Shown here: piece by piece, positions 51,380 through 60,475 of the stretch
Numbering within the stretch: the stretch's first letter is position 1
How the letters are laid out: the number at the start of each line of letters is the position of its first letter
Source: Thiorhodovibrio winogradskyi
Lineage (GTDB): Bacteria > Pseudomonadota > Gammaproteobacteria > Chromatiales > Chromatiaceae
Direction: 5' to 3'
Assembly: GCF_036208045.1 (NCBI RefSeq)
Contig: NZ_CP121472.1
Location: 2,801,531-2,865,530, forward strand
DNA length: 64,000 nt
The notes under the pieces: generated by a model
What the model saw: the letters and a program-made list of their open reading frames with translations, nothing else
Told to the model about the DNA's origin: nothing
Database searches by the model: none
Made by a program: the position numbers and the translations under genes

Positions 51380-53707
51380 ATGTCACCCATCATGTTACAG
51401 AGCCATCGCATGACCATCATGTCCTTGCCGCGCATCAGCCACCTTGCGCCCCTTGCCGTCCTGACGCTGCTACTGGCCGCCGCGGTGCATCCCGCGCCCT
51501 TGGCACAGGCCGCCTCGCAGCCCCCTCTGCCGCTGGTCACCCACCGGCTGGAGGTTCAACTCGACCCGCAAGAGTCCGGCATCGTGGCAACGGATCAGAT
51601 CCGCCTGCCAGAGCCCCGGCGCGAGATCCATTTCTCGCTGCACCGCGATTTGCGGCCCGAACTCATCGGCCCGGGGCAGCTCAGGCGCATCGCCACCCGC
51701 GGCCATTTGAGTGACTACCAGGCGCGACTGCCAGCGCCCGCCGAGGAGATCAAACTGCGCTATCAGGGCCGCATCCGCCATGAGCTGCAAGAGGTGCGCG
51801 AGGGCATGGGCCGTTCGCGCCAAGGTTCACTCGGCACCATTGGCGAGGATGGTGTCTTTCTCAGTGGCGTCAGCGGTTGGTATCCGCGCATCGCGGGTCG
51901 CATGGAAAGCTTCAGGCTCAGCGTCAGTCTGCCACCTGGCTGGCACGCCATCTCCCAAGGCGAGGGTCCCGACCAGATGGAGGCGGAAACGCACGAGAGC
52001 GAGAACAAGAGCGACAACGAGACCGGGGACAGCTCAGCGCGCTCGCACTGGCGGGAATCCCAGCCGCAGGATGAGATTTACCTTATCGCCGCGCCCTTTC
52101 AACTCTACCGCCAGGAGGCCGAGGGTGTCGATCTCCAGGCCTGGCTGCGCGATGCCGCCACCGCCGATACCGAGCTGGCCGAGCTAGCCGAGCGCTACCT
52201 GGCCGCCACGGGCGATTATCTGCAACGCTACAGCAGGCTGATCGGGCCCTATCCCTATGCCAAGTTCGCCCTGGTCGAGAACTTCTGGGAAACCGGCTAT
52301 GGCATGCCATCCTTTACCCTGCTGGGGCCGCGCGTGCTGCGCCTACCCTTCATTCTGCACAGTTCTTACCCACATGAGATTCTGCACAACTGGTGGGGCA
52401 ATGGCGTTTTTGTCGACTGGGACCAGGGCAACTGGAGCGAGGGCCTGACCGCCTATCTGGCCGATCACCTGAACCAGGCGCTCGCGGGCCAGGGCAGCGA
52501 CTACCGCCGTGACCAGCTCAAGGCCTATGCCGATTATGTGCGCACCGGCTCGGATCGCCCGCTCGCCGATTTTCGCGCCCGTCACAGCCAGGCCTCGCAG
52601 GCCATCGGCTATGGCAAGTCGCTCATGGTCTTTCACATGCTGCGCCGACGCCTGGGCGATGAGGCGTTCATTCTCGGGCTGCGGCGCTTTTATGCCGACA
52701 ATCTGTTTCGGCACGCCAGCTGGGCCGATTTGCGGCATGCCTTCGAGCAGGCGAGCGGACAGGATCTGGCGGCCTTCTTCAACGCCTGGGTGCGACGTCC
52801 GGGTGCGCCACGGCTAAGTCTCGGGCAGGTTGAAGCGCAACAAGACCCCGACGGCGGTTATCGGATCACTGCCTTGGTGCACCAGACGCAAGCGTCCGCT
52901 GTCTTCCCGCTGCGAGTGCCTGTCATCCTGCATGACATCCAGGGTCAACCCCATGAACACTGGATGGATTTCACCACCGAACGCGAGCAGAGGGTTCGCT
53001 TCAAGCTCGACAGGGCCCCATTGCGACTAGCCCTGGATCCGCTGTTCGACAGCTTCCGCTGGCTGGAACGCGGCGAAACCCCGATTCGCCTGAGCAGTCT
53101 GTTCGGCGCTCCGGCCGGCACCCTCATCCTGCCCGCCCAAGCGCCGGATGCCTTGCGTGAGGCGTATCGGCAACTGGCCGCGAGTTGGCAGCGGGGCCAG
53201 GCACAATGGCGGATCATCGAGGATGCCGAGATCGCCGAGTTACCGCCTGGCCCGGTCTGGCTGATTGGCTGGGAGAATCGCTTTCTGCCGCGGTTTGGCA
53301 CCGGCAGCCCGGACTTTCAGCTCGCCATCGACCGGCGCCAGGTGAATGTGGCCGGCACCCGTCATGCAAACGTCAGCCCAGTGCTCACGCGAGGGTTCAG
53401 TGCCACTGACAAGACAACGCCGGAGAACGGGACTCAGCCGATTGGCTGGCTGGCCGCGGACCAGGTCGCGGCCGTCGCCGGACTTGCGCGCAAGCTGCCC
53501 CATTACGGCAAATACGGCTTTCTGCTGTTTCAGGGCAGCGAGCCCAGCAATCTATTGAAAGCTCAGTGGTCAGTGCATGCGTCGCCGCTGATTCACTGGT
53601 TTCGCGACCCTTTGAGTGACGCGCCAAGTGACCAGGCAGGCGGGGAGAGGATCAAAGACCTAAGGCCCGTCATACGCCATTCCTTGTTACAGAGCCTACC
53701 GAACTAA
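51380..53707 (+). CDS. M1-family metallopeptidase, secreted
   Basis: From ATG 51380, preceded by AGGAAGG at 51364-51370, the protein has 775 residues with a signal peptide (LAPLAVLTLLLAAAVHPAPLAQA). The gluzincin zinc site is YPHEILHNWWGN with the third ligand in NWSEGLTAYLADH. Domain order is an N-terminal beta region, the catalytic domain (about 290-480), and a C-terminal region that is not recognised. It is likely periplasmic. The last 38 bp overlap the convergent response-regulator gene. It is divergent from chaN, with a 211-bp gap. Confidence 0.85.
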   Translation: MSPIMLQSHRMTIMSLPRISHLAPLAVLTLLLAAAVHPAPLAQAASQPPLPLVTHRLEVQLDPQESGIVATDQIRLPEPRREIHFSLHRDLRPELIGPGQLRRIATRGHLSDYQARLPAPAEEIKLRYQGRIRHELQEVREGMGRSRQGSLGTIGEDGVFLSGVSGWYPRIAGRMESFRLSVSLPPGWHAISQGEGPDQMEAETHESENKSDNETGDSSARSHWRESQPQDEIYLIAAPFQLYRQEAEGVDLQAWLRDAATADTELAELAERYLAATGDYLQRYSRLIGPYPYAKFALVENFWETGYGMPSFTLLGPRVLRLPFILHSSYPHEILHNWWGNGVFVDWDQGNWSEGLTAYLADHLNQALAGQGSDYRRDQLKAYADYVRTGSDRPLADFRARHSQASQAIGYGKSLMVFHMLRRRLGDEAFILGLRRFYADNLFRHASWADLRHAFEQASGQDLAAFFNAWVRRPGAPRLSLGQVEAQQDPDGGYRITALVHQTQASAVFPLRVPVILHDIQGQPHEHWMDFTTEREQRVRFKLDRAPLRLALDPLFDSFRWLERGETPIRLSSLFGAPAGTLILPAQAPDALREAYRQLAASWQRGQAQWRIIEDAEIAELPPGPVWLIGWENRFLPRFGTGSPDFQLAIDRRQVNVAGTRHANVSPVLTRGFSATDKTTPENGTQPIGWLAADQVAAVAGLARKLPHYGKYGFLLFQGSEPSNLLKAQWSVHASPLIHWFRDPLSDAPSDQAGGERIKDLRPVIRHSLLQSLPN

Positions 53708-54500
53708 CCCCCAGGGCCGTGGCATAGCGCAGCAGTTCCTCGGGCGTGGAGAAGCCCAGCTTCTTCATGATGCGCCGGCGGTAGGTATCGACCGTTTTGG
53801 GGCTAATGCCCATGGCCTCGGCGATATTGCGCGACGCGCTGTTGCGCGCCATGGCGTCGAGCAAGGCGCGCTCGCGCGTCGAGAGCCGATTGAAGGGAGC
53901 CTCCTCGATCGGATCTGGCTCCAAGGGAAAAAACGGCTTGCCCGCCCCGACCTGGTGAATGGCGGCGAGCAAATCCTCTGCTGATTGGTCTTTTTGCACA
54001 AAGCCACTTGCCCCAGCCGCGGCCATCTGCTGCACGAAGTGCTGATTGGCATGCGCCGAGAGCGCGATCACCTGAACGCCGGCTGGCAGGGCACGAATGC
54101 GCCCGGCCGCCTCGATGCCATTCATGCCCGGCATGCAGACGTCGAGCACCACCACATCCGGCTCCAGTTCATTGCTCATGCGCACCGCCTCATCGCCGTC
54201 GCCGGCCACGCCGATGAGTTTAATACCGGGATCGCGCCGTAGCAGCGCCCCCAGCCCGTCGCGGACCATCAGGTGATCATCGACCAAGAGGACCCGAATT
54301 GGCCGGGGTACCGGTTCCGGTTCCGGCCCTGGTTCCGGTTCCGTTTTCGGCGCAGATTCGAGCCCGGGCGCTTCATCGGCGGGAAAAGTCGGAGTCGAAT
54401 GCGCAGCTGGACACCCCAGCGCTGACGCATCCAAACCCGCGTCACTGCCTGCTTGCTGTTCTTGCTCTTGTTCTTGTTCTGGCTCTTGTTCTGGTGTCAT
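53670..54500 (-). CDS. NarL/LuxR-family response regulator with Glu/Pro-rich N terminus
   Basis: The protein has 276 residues from ATG 54500. Residues 1-65 are low-complexity, rich in Glu, Pro and Gln, including short EQ and EP repeats. A receiver domain follows (RVLLVDDHLMVRDGLGALL; phospho-acceptor Asp in VVVLDVCMPGMNG; Lys in GFVQKDQS), then an HTH of LuxR type (LSTRERALLDAMARNSASRN, ISPKTVDTYRRRIMKKLG). No histidine kinase gene adjoins it. The leader is unusual for this family. Targets unknown. Confidence 0.9.
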   Translation of the reverse strand: MTPEQEPEQEQEQEQQAGSDAGLDASALGCPAAHSTPTFPADEAPGLESAPKTEPEPGPEPEPVPRPIRVLLVDDHLMVRDGLGALLRRDPGIKLIGVAGDGDEAVRMSNELEPDVVVLDVCMPGMNGIEAAGRIRALPAGVQVIALSAHANQHFVQQMAAAGASGFVQKDQSAEDLLAAIHQVGAGKPFFPLEPDPIEEAPFNRLSTRERALLDAMARNSASRNIAEAMGISPKTVDTYRRRIMKKLGFSTPEELLRYATALGVSSVGSVTRNGV

Positions 54501-54580
54501 GCACGACCTCCGCCTCCTTCCAGCCAACCATTGCAACAGCCGGCGCGTAACGCATCAAATGCGCAAAGAACTGGTTTAGC

Positions 54581-56008
54581 ATGCCTAAGACCTCGCCGCA
54601 ACCAACCACAGCCCCATGCGACATGACATACGACAACCAACAGCCCACTCTTGACTTTGGCCGCGATATCTGGAGCGTCTCGCGCCTGAACCGCGAGCTG
54701 TCCGCCGTGCTTCAGGGCAGTTTTCCCCTGCTATGGGTGCGGGGTGAAGTCTCAAACCTGGCGCGCCCAGCGTCTGGACACCTATATTTCAGCCTCAAGG
54801 ATCAGGCGGCACAAATGCGTTGCGTCATGTTTCGCAACAAACGCCTGCTCGCGGCCGTCACCCCAGCCAACGGCCAGCAACTGCTGGTGCGCGCGCGGCT
54901 CGGCTTCTACGAGCCGCGCGGCGAATGCCAGCTGATCATCGAGCACGCGGAACCGGCCGGCGAAGGCGCCCTGCGCATGGCGCTCGAGGCGCTGAAACGA
55001 CGCCTCGCCGCCGAGGGCCTGTTCGATGAGGCCGGCAAACGCGCGCTGCCGGCCTTTCCGTGCCAGATTGGCCTGATCACCTCGGCCAGCGGCGCCGCAC
55101 TGCATGATTTGCTCACGGTACTGGGACGGCGCTGGCCCCTCACCCCCCTGCTGATCTATCCCGCCCAGGTCCAGGGGGAAGGCGCGGCTGCAAGCCTTAT
55201 CGCCGCGCTCGAGCGAGCCAAGGCACGCGCCGACTGCGATCTGCTGATTCTGGCGCGCGGCGGGGGTTCGTTCGAGGATCTCATGGCCTTTAACGACGAA
55301 GGCCTGGTGCGCGCGATACGCGCCTGCACCATTCCGGTGCTGACCGGCATCGGCCACGAAGTCGACTTTAGCCTCGCCGATCTCGCCGCTGACCGCCGCG
55401 CCGCCACGCCCTCCGCCGCGGCCGAATGTGCCACCCCCGCGCAACAGGCCGTGCGCGAGCGCCTGCTGGCCCTCGAGCGTCGGCTGGTAGCCAAAACTCA
55501 GGCACAGCTGCAACACATGCGCCGCCGCCTGACCAACAGCGAACGCCATCTGCGTCTGCTGCATCCCCGCAACCGCTTGCAACAGCAGGCACAACGACTC
55601 GATCAACTCGAACAGCGCCTGCGCGCGATGCTTGAGCGCGATCTGGAGCGCCGCCGCCAGCGGCTGCAACGCCTGCGACAGCGCTTGGCCCTTGCCACTC
55701 CGGCCCGCGCCATTGCAGGCGCGGGTAATCGCCTCGAGCGGCTACGAAGCCGCCTGCGAACAGCCGGACAAGGCCTCATCGAACACAAGCGCCAGCGCCT
55801 GCAAGCGGCTAGCGCCGCCCTGAATGCCCGCAGCCCCCTCGCTACCCTCGGCCGCGGCTATGCGCTGGTGAGCGGTTGCGAGGGTCAACTCATCAGGAGT
55901 CGCCATCAGATCCAGGCAGGCGATTGCCTGAGCATTCGCCTGCTAGACGGGACTGTAACAGCGCGGGCGGAAGACGCGGCACGGGCGAAAGAGTCCACGC
56001 GCACCTAA
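54581..56008 (+). CDS. xseA: Exodeoxyribonuclease VII large subunit
   Basis: The protein has 475 residues; another ATG at 54623 is possible. The N-terminal OB fold shows WSVSRLNRELSAVLQGSFPL, VRGEVSNLARPASGHLYFSL and ARLGFYEPRGECQLIIEHAE. The nuclease core has IGLITSASGAALHDLLTVL and LILARGGGSFEDLMAFND, followed by the TGIGHEVDFSLADLAADRRA segment. A long Arg/Gln/Leu-rich coiled-coil region follows. It degrades single-stranded DNA with XseB, whose gene is not in the window. Confidence 0.95.
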   Translation: MPKTSPQPTTAPCDMTYDNQQPTLDFGRDIWSVSRLNRELSAVLQGSFPLLWVRGEVSNLARPASGHLYFSLKDQAAQMRCVMFRNKRLLAAVTPANGQQLLVRARLGFYEPRGECQLIIEHAEPAGEGALRMALEALKRRLAAEGLFDEAGKRALPAFPCQIGLITSASGAALHDLLTVLGRRWPLTPLLIYPAQVQGEGAAASLIAALERAKARADCDLLILARGGGSFEDLMAFNDEGLVRAIRACTIPVLTGIGHEVDFSLADLAADRRAATPSAAAECATPAQQAVRERLLALERRLVAKTQAQLQHMRRRLTNSERHLRLLHPRNRLQQQAQRLDQLEQRLRAMLERDLERRRQRLQRLRQRLALATPARAIAGAGNRLERLRSRLRTAGQGLIEHKRQRLQAASAALNARSPLATLGRGYALVSGCEGQLIRSRHQIQAGDCLSIRLLDGTVTARAEDAARAKESTRT

Positions 56009-56095
56009 GGGGCATGGGACATCAGCACCAGGGAGAATCAAGCGCCTGTTTCCAAGGTCAGGCCAAACTCATTCAAGCAGCAAAAGCACGCCGAC

Positions 56096-57298
56096 TCAGC
56101 CGCCCCGCGCCAACTCAGCCACCTTGGCCAGGCGTTCCATCGCCTGCTCAAGATTCGCGCGACTGGTGGCGATGGAAATGCGCGCGCATCCATTGAGCCC
56201 GAAGGCCGAGCCCGGTACCAAGGCAATACCAGCCTGTTCGATCAGGTATTCGGCCAGTTCAAGATCATTACTCACCGAATTCAGGCCATCGATCAGCCCC
56301 TGCACTTGTGGAAACACATAAAAGGTGCCATCGGTTGGCAGGCACTCAATACCAGGCATGGCATTCAAGGCATCGACCACCAGGTCATGACGCTCCTTGA
56401 AAGCCGCGACCATTTCCAGAATACATTCCTGCGAACCCTCGAGTGCCGCCTGGGCCGCCACCTGCGAAATGGATGTGGGATTGGAGGTGCTCTGCGACTG
56501 GACCTTTTTCATCGCCTTGATGATGGGCTCGGGTCCACCGGCATAACCGATGCGCCAGCCGGTCATGGAGTAGGCCTTGGAGACACCGTTGAGCACCAAG
56601 GTGCGGGGTTCAAGATCCGGGCACACATTCAGAATATTGACGAAGGCCTGATCGCGATCCCAGCGGATATGCTCATACATATCATCAGTGGCAATAAGCG
56701 CGCGCGGAAACTCACGCAGCACCTCGCCAAGCGCCTTGAGCTCATCGGCACTGTAGGCCATGCCGGTCGGGTTCGAAGGGCTGTTGATAAAGACCAGCCG
56801 CGTCTGCTCGGTCATGGCCGCGCGTAACTGCACGGGCGTGATCTTAAAGCGCTGCTCCGCCCCCGCGTTCACGAACACTGGCGCGGCCCCGGCGAGCAGC
56901 ACGATGTCCGGGTAGGAGACCCAGTAAGGGGCTGGAATGATAGCCTCATCGCCTGGATCGAGCACCGCCTGGGCCAAATTATAGATACTTTGCTTGCCGC
57001 CGCAGGAGACCAGGATCTGATCTGGTGAAAAATGCAGCCCGTTCTCGCGCTCAAATTTCGCCACCACGGCCGCCTTGAGTTCGGCTGTGCCATCAACCGC
57101 CGTATACTTGGTGAAGCCATCGCGAATGGCCTTGATCGCAGCCTCCTTGATATGGACCGGGGTATCAAAATCCGGCTCACCGGCGCCAAGGCCAATCACA
57201 TCCTGACCAGCCGCGCGCAACGCCTTGGCGCGAGCCGTGATGGCAAGAGTGGCCGAAGGTTTGACCGCCTGAACCCGGGTAGAGAGCTTGATTGTCAT
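56096..57298 (-). CDS. aspC: Class I/II aminotransferase (aspartate aminotransferase type)
   Basis: The 400-residue PLP enzyme has the N-terminal RVQAVKPSATLAITARAKAL, GAGEPDFDTPVHIKEAA and KYTAVDGTAELKAAV, then NSPSNPTGMAYSADEL, the PLP Lys in NGVSKAYSMTGWRIGYAGG, and the C-terminal Arg in ARISIATSRANLEQA. It belongs to the bacterial Ib-type aspartate aminotransferases, which may also accept prephenate. It is convergent with xseA, 87 bp apart. The symbol is the conventional one and substrate range is inferred. Confidence 0.9.
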   Translation of the reverse strand: MTIKLSTRVQAVKPSATLAITARAKALRAAGQDVIGLGAGEPDFDTPVHIKEAAIKAIRDGFTKYTAVDGTAELKAAVVAKFERENGLHFSPDQILVSCGGKQSIYNLAQAVLDPGDEAIIPAPYWVSYPDIVLLAGAAPVFVNAGAEQRFKITPVQLRAAMTEQTRLVFINSPSNPTGMAYSADELKALGEVLREFPRALIATDDMYEHIRWDRDQAFVNILNVCPDLEPRTLVLNGVSKAYSMTGWRIGYAGGPEPIIKAMKKVQSQSTSNPTSISQVAAQAALEGSQECILEMVAAFKERHDLVVDALNAMPGIECLPTDGTFYVFPQVQGLIDGLNSVSNDLELAEYLIEQAGIALVPGSAFGLNGCARISIATSRANLEQAMERLAKVAELARGG

Positions 57299-57729
57299 CG
57301 TTGTTTGGCACCTTGAGGTTGGGCTGAAATGTCATCAGGCACGTCGCCGCGACGCAAGCGCGGCATCATGATCGGACCGAGCGACGCAGGCGAACGCGCA
57401 AGCCCCAATCATAGCCGAGCATCATGGGCCCTGTCTCAACCCTTGAGACCCCGCGGCCAATCCCGCCCTCTAGCCAATCGAGTCGCGGGTTGCCGCCAAG
57501 GGACAGCGGCGCCAGGATGACCGCGTTGTAGCTGGACTCGCAGCGGGGGATATCCCGAAACATTTGGATTCCGGCGGGTCACGAACTTATCATGTCCATC
57601 ACACAGCTGGTCGCGGGCAATCAACCACACTGTCATGACAACCCCACAGCCATGGCTCGGCAAGGCGAGACACTGCACACCGGGGCCAAATCCCTAGCAC
57701 CCTGATGACGTCGCTTTAGGTATTTTTTC
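57299..57729. other. 431-bp intergenic region before small ORF and amylosucrase
   Basis: Divergent promoters for aspC and for the small gene/amylosucrase unit are expected. Short minus-strand frames in this stretch (57366-57563 and 57436-57678) overlap each other and show no family resemblance. No repeat or clear operator was seen. Confidence 0.5.
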
Positions 57730-57909
57730 ATGCACATTTTCGATGCCGAACCCGCCGTTGTGCGCGACCTCAAAGATGAGAGCACACGGATTCTCGAGAA
57801 GGCTTATACGCATTTTAAAATCAGCGCGCTACGCCATCCGACGCTGGGCAAGTTGGTCATTGTGGAGGATCTCCACGGCGGTGGTGCCGTGGTGGAAACC
57901 GAGCACTGA
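57730..57909 (+). CDS. Small hypothetical protein (59 residues) before amylosucrase
   Basis: The ATG at 57730 opens a 59-codon frame ending at TGA 57907-57909. The translation looks coding-like, with MHIFDAEPAVVRDLKDEST at the start, a central HFKISALRHPTLGKL and the end GGGAVVETEH. TTTAGG lies about 10 bp upstream. It precedes the amylosucrase gene by 140 bp in the same direction. I do not recognise the family, and a NifT match was considered and rejected. Confidence 0.5.
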   Translation: MHIFDAEPAVVRDLKDESTRILEKAYTHFKISALRHPTLGKLVIVEDLHGGGAVVETEH

Positions 57910-58049
57910 GTCGCTCACTGGAGCCACCCGCGCCCAACGCCCTCGTGGCGAGATCACGATTGGCAACCGCACACCATAGGCCGCGCGGAGGCCCCATTTG
58001 TTTTTCTCTTTCAGCGCGGCCATTAAGCTGCGCTTGATGACGCATTCCC

Positions 58050-60017
58050 ATGGATCGCACCACTCAAAACATCGATGAACAATGGCTTGCCGAGCAAGCC
58101 GATCAGTCCTTGCAACGCTTGCGCCCGCGCCTTGAGCAGCGCTTTCAATCCGCCGTCGATGCTGGCGAATGGCAAGGCTACCTTGAACGCCTTGAGCGCC
58201 ATTTTCCGCGCCTGTTCCGGCATTTGTTCCGGCTCTACGGCGGTTACTACGACTTTTTCTACCATCTCGAGAGCATTCTGTCCTCCGCCACCGAGATGTG
58301 GATCGAGCGTCCAGCCGAACTCAAGGCGCTTGATGCCATGCGTCGCGCCGATCCGCACTGGTATCAGTCCAACCGCATGGTCGGGGCCATGTGCTACGTG
58401 GATCTCTTTGCCGGCGATCTTGCCGCCCTGCGCGAGCGCATCCCATACTTAAGCGAGATGGGCATCACCTACCTGCACCTGATGCCCATTTTCAAGGAGC
58501 CCGAGGGCGACAATGACGGTGGCTACGCGGTCAGCAGCTACCGCGAGGTCAACCCAGCGCTCGGCACCATGGACGGTCTGGCTGACCTGGCCACCGAATT
58601 GCGCCACCACGGCATTTCCCTGACACTGGATTTTGTCTTCAACCACACCAGCGACGACCACGAATGGGCACAGCAGGCACTGAACGGCAATGCGCGCTAT
58701 CAGGCTTACTACCGCATGTTCCCGGACCGCACCCTACCGGATCTCTACGAGCAGCACATGCCGGAGGTGTTTGGCGAGGACCACCCGGGCGCCTTCACCT
58801 ACCGCACGCGGCTGAAGAAATGGATCTGGACCACCTTCCACACCTATCAGTGGGATCTAAACTACGAGAACCCGGAAGTCTTCAACCGCATGCTCGAGGA
58901 AATGCTCTTCCTCGCCAATCGCGGAGTGGAAATTCTGCGCCTCGACGCCGTGGCCTTCATTTGGAAGCGGCTCGGCACCAACTCCCAGAATCTGCCCGAG
59001 GCCCATTGGATTATCCAGGCGTTCAATGCCCTGGTCAGTATTGCCGCGCCGGCCATGGTGTTTAAATCCGAGGCCATCGTGCATCCCGACGAGGTGCGCA
59101 GTTATGTCAGCAAGGATGAATGCCCGCTGTCTTACAACCCGCAGCTCATGGCCCTGCTGTGGGATGCCCTGGCCACGCGCGATGTACGTGTGCTGCAACG
59201 CGCCATGGGGCATCGCTTCGGCATTCCGCCTGGCTGCGCCTGGATCAACTACGTGCGCTGCCATGATGACATCGGCTGGGCCTTCGCCGATGACGATGTC
59301 GCCGCTTGCGATTTCAACCCCGGACCGCACCGGCGCTTCCTGACCGACTTCTACACCGGACGGTTTCAGGGCAGCTTCGCCCGCGGCGCGCCCTTTCAGG
59401 AAGATCCGGTCACCGGCGATGCGCGCGTCTCCGGAACCTGCGCCTCCCTCACCGGGGTGGAGCATGCGCTGGCCATCGGCGACGAGGCCGAGCTGGGGCT
59501 GGCCATTCGCCGCATTCTGCTGATTCACGGCATCATCATCACCATCGGCGGCATCCCACTGATTTACCTGGGCGACGAAATCGCCACCCTGAACGACCAC
59601 GACTATGACCAGGATCCGGAAAAGGTCGGCGACTCACGTTGGCTGCACCGCGGGCTGTTTGACTGGGAACGCGCCGAGCAACGCCGCGATCCCGACAGCG
59701 TGCCGGGGCGGGTCTATCAGGGCCTGCTACGCTTGCTGCAACTGCGCAGTCAAAACCAGGCCTTTACCCGCCCGGATACAGAAATGCTGGACACCGGCAA
59801 TCGGCATGTTTTTGGCTTTACGCGCAGCAACGAGCACTCGGTGGTCTTCGTGCTGGCGAATTTTACCGAGCGCGACCAATCGCTCGAAGCGCGCCGACTG
59901 CGCCAGATGGGTATGCGCAAGACCATGGTCGATCTCTACTCCGGCCGCACCCTGATCGCCACCCAAGAGTTGATCCTGGAGCCCTATCAGATTCTGGTGT
60001 TGGCGCGTCATGCCTAG
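58050..60017 (+). CDS. ams: Amylosucrase (GH13 subfamily 4)
   Basis: The 655-residue protein resembles amylosucrase of Neisseria: a helical N-terminal domain (LRPRLEQRFQSAVDAGEWQG and LFRLYGGYYDFFYHL), then the GH13 barrel with YLHLMPIFKEPEGDNDGGYA, the nucleophile in EILRLDAVAFIWKRLG, the acid/base Glu in FKSEAIVHPDE and the third Asp in YVRCHDDIGWAF. It splits sucrose to build alpha-1,4-glucan without nucleotide sugars. The C-terminal beta domain ends EPYQILVLARHA. A scrap of an integrase gene begins right after its stop in the same frame. Confidence 0.92.
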   Translation: MDRTTQNIDEQWLAEQADQSLQRLRPRLEQRFQSAVDAGEWQGYLERLERHFPRLFRHLFRLYGGYYDFFYHLESILSSATEMWIERPAELKALDAMRRADPHWYQSNRMVGAMCYVDLFAGDLAALRERIPYLSEMGITYLHLMPIFKEPEGDNDGGYAVSSYREVNPALGTMDGLADLATELRHHGISLTLDFVFNHTSDDHEWAQQALNGNARYQAYYRMFPDRTLPDLYEQHMPEVFGEDHPGAFTYRTRLKKWIWTTFHTYQWDLNYENPEVFNRMLEEMLFLANRGVEILRLDAVAFIWKRLGTNSQNLPEAHWIIQAFNALVSIAAPAMVFKSEAIVHPDEVRSYVSKDECPLSYNPQLMALLWDALATRDVRVLQRAMGHRFGIPPGCAWINYVRCHDDIGWAFADDDVAACDFNPGPHRRFLTDFYTGRFQGSFARGAPFQEDPVTGDARVSGTCASLTGVEHALAIGDEAELGLAIRRILLIHGIIITIGGIPLIYLGDEIATLNDHDYDQDPEKVGDSRWLHRGLFDWERAEQRRDPDSVPGRVYQGLLRLLQLRSQNQAFTRPDTEMLDTGNRHVFGFTRSNEHSVVFVLANFTERDQSLEARRLRQMGMRKTMVDLYSGRTLIATQELILEPYQILVLARHA

Positions 60018-60150
60018 CACGCGCGGCGCAGCGTCGCCGGCATCTACAGCCGCGCGTCGCACCTGATCAAGCGTGCGGAGGCACTGAACGCCTGGGCGGA
60101 TTTTGTCTTGCGACTGGTCGGCGAACGACAGGCTGCCGCCAATCCCATCG
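60018..60150 (+). pseudogene. Tyrosine integrase C-terminal scrap
   Basis: Right after the amylosucrase stop and in the same frame the sequence encodes HARRSVAGIYSRAS, HLIKRAEALNAWADFVLRL and VGERQ. This is the typical end of a phage/island tyrosine integrase, where the catalytic Tyr lies in a Y-x-R-x motif followed by a helix ending in EALxAWADxV. The rest of the gene is absent. It marks an old integration or excision event. Confidence 0.6.
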
Positions 60151-60189
60151 GAGAAATCAGCCATAATTATCAGACATCAGGCATCCTAC

Positions 60190-60340
60190 CTTGCGCGACC
60201 GAACCGAACACAAGGGCGACTGGCGCCGGTCATGGCATAGGTTCACCGTCGATGTACTCGTAGCGGATCTCGGCGCCATCCTCGGCGGCGAGTTAGTCAT
60301 CGACACTGATGCGACGCTCTCGGGCCAGGTTGGTCATCAT
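60190..60340 (-). pseudogene. Uma2-family gene, broken (stop codon and frameshift)
   Basis: Reading inward from ATG 60337 the sequence gives MTNLARERRISVDD, a TAA stop, then LAAEDGAEIRYEYIDGEP. This is the start of an Uma2 gene as in the two leu-operon copies ([11 protein letters not shown]...RHEYV). A one-base loss then shifts the frame to YAMTGAS, which is the next conserved Uma2 segment. The rest is missing. Confidence 0.7.
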
Positions 60341-60475
60341 GGATCCTAAATCCCCTCTTGATCGATTAGTGAATCTTTTTGCGTCTCGTGTGTTAAAATG
60401 CAAAGCCTGGACTTCACCATACTTTAGGTTTGGACACAGTCTTTGTCACCCTGCAGAGCAAACCCACACTGGCGG
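60341..60475. other. Short intergenic stretch
   Basis: Between the broken Uma2 gene and the end of the AlbA_2 gene. AT-rich for this genome, with no feature recognised. Confidence 0.5.

Noticed and set aside
57730-57909. NifT/FixU small protein
   Set aside because: Size is near but the sequence lacks the NifT pattern, and the context is amylosucrase rather than nif.
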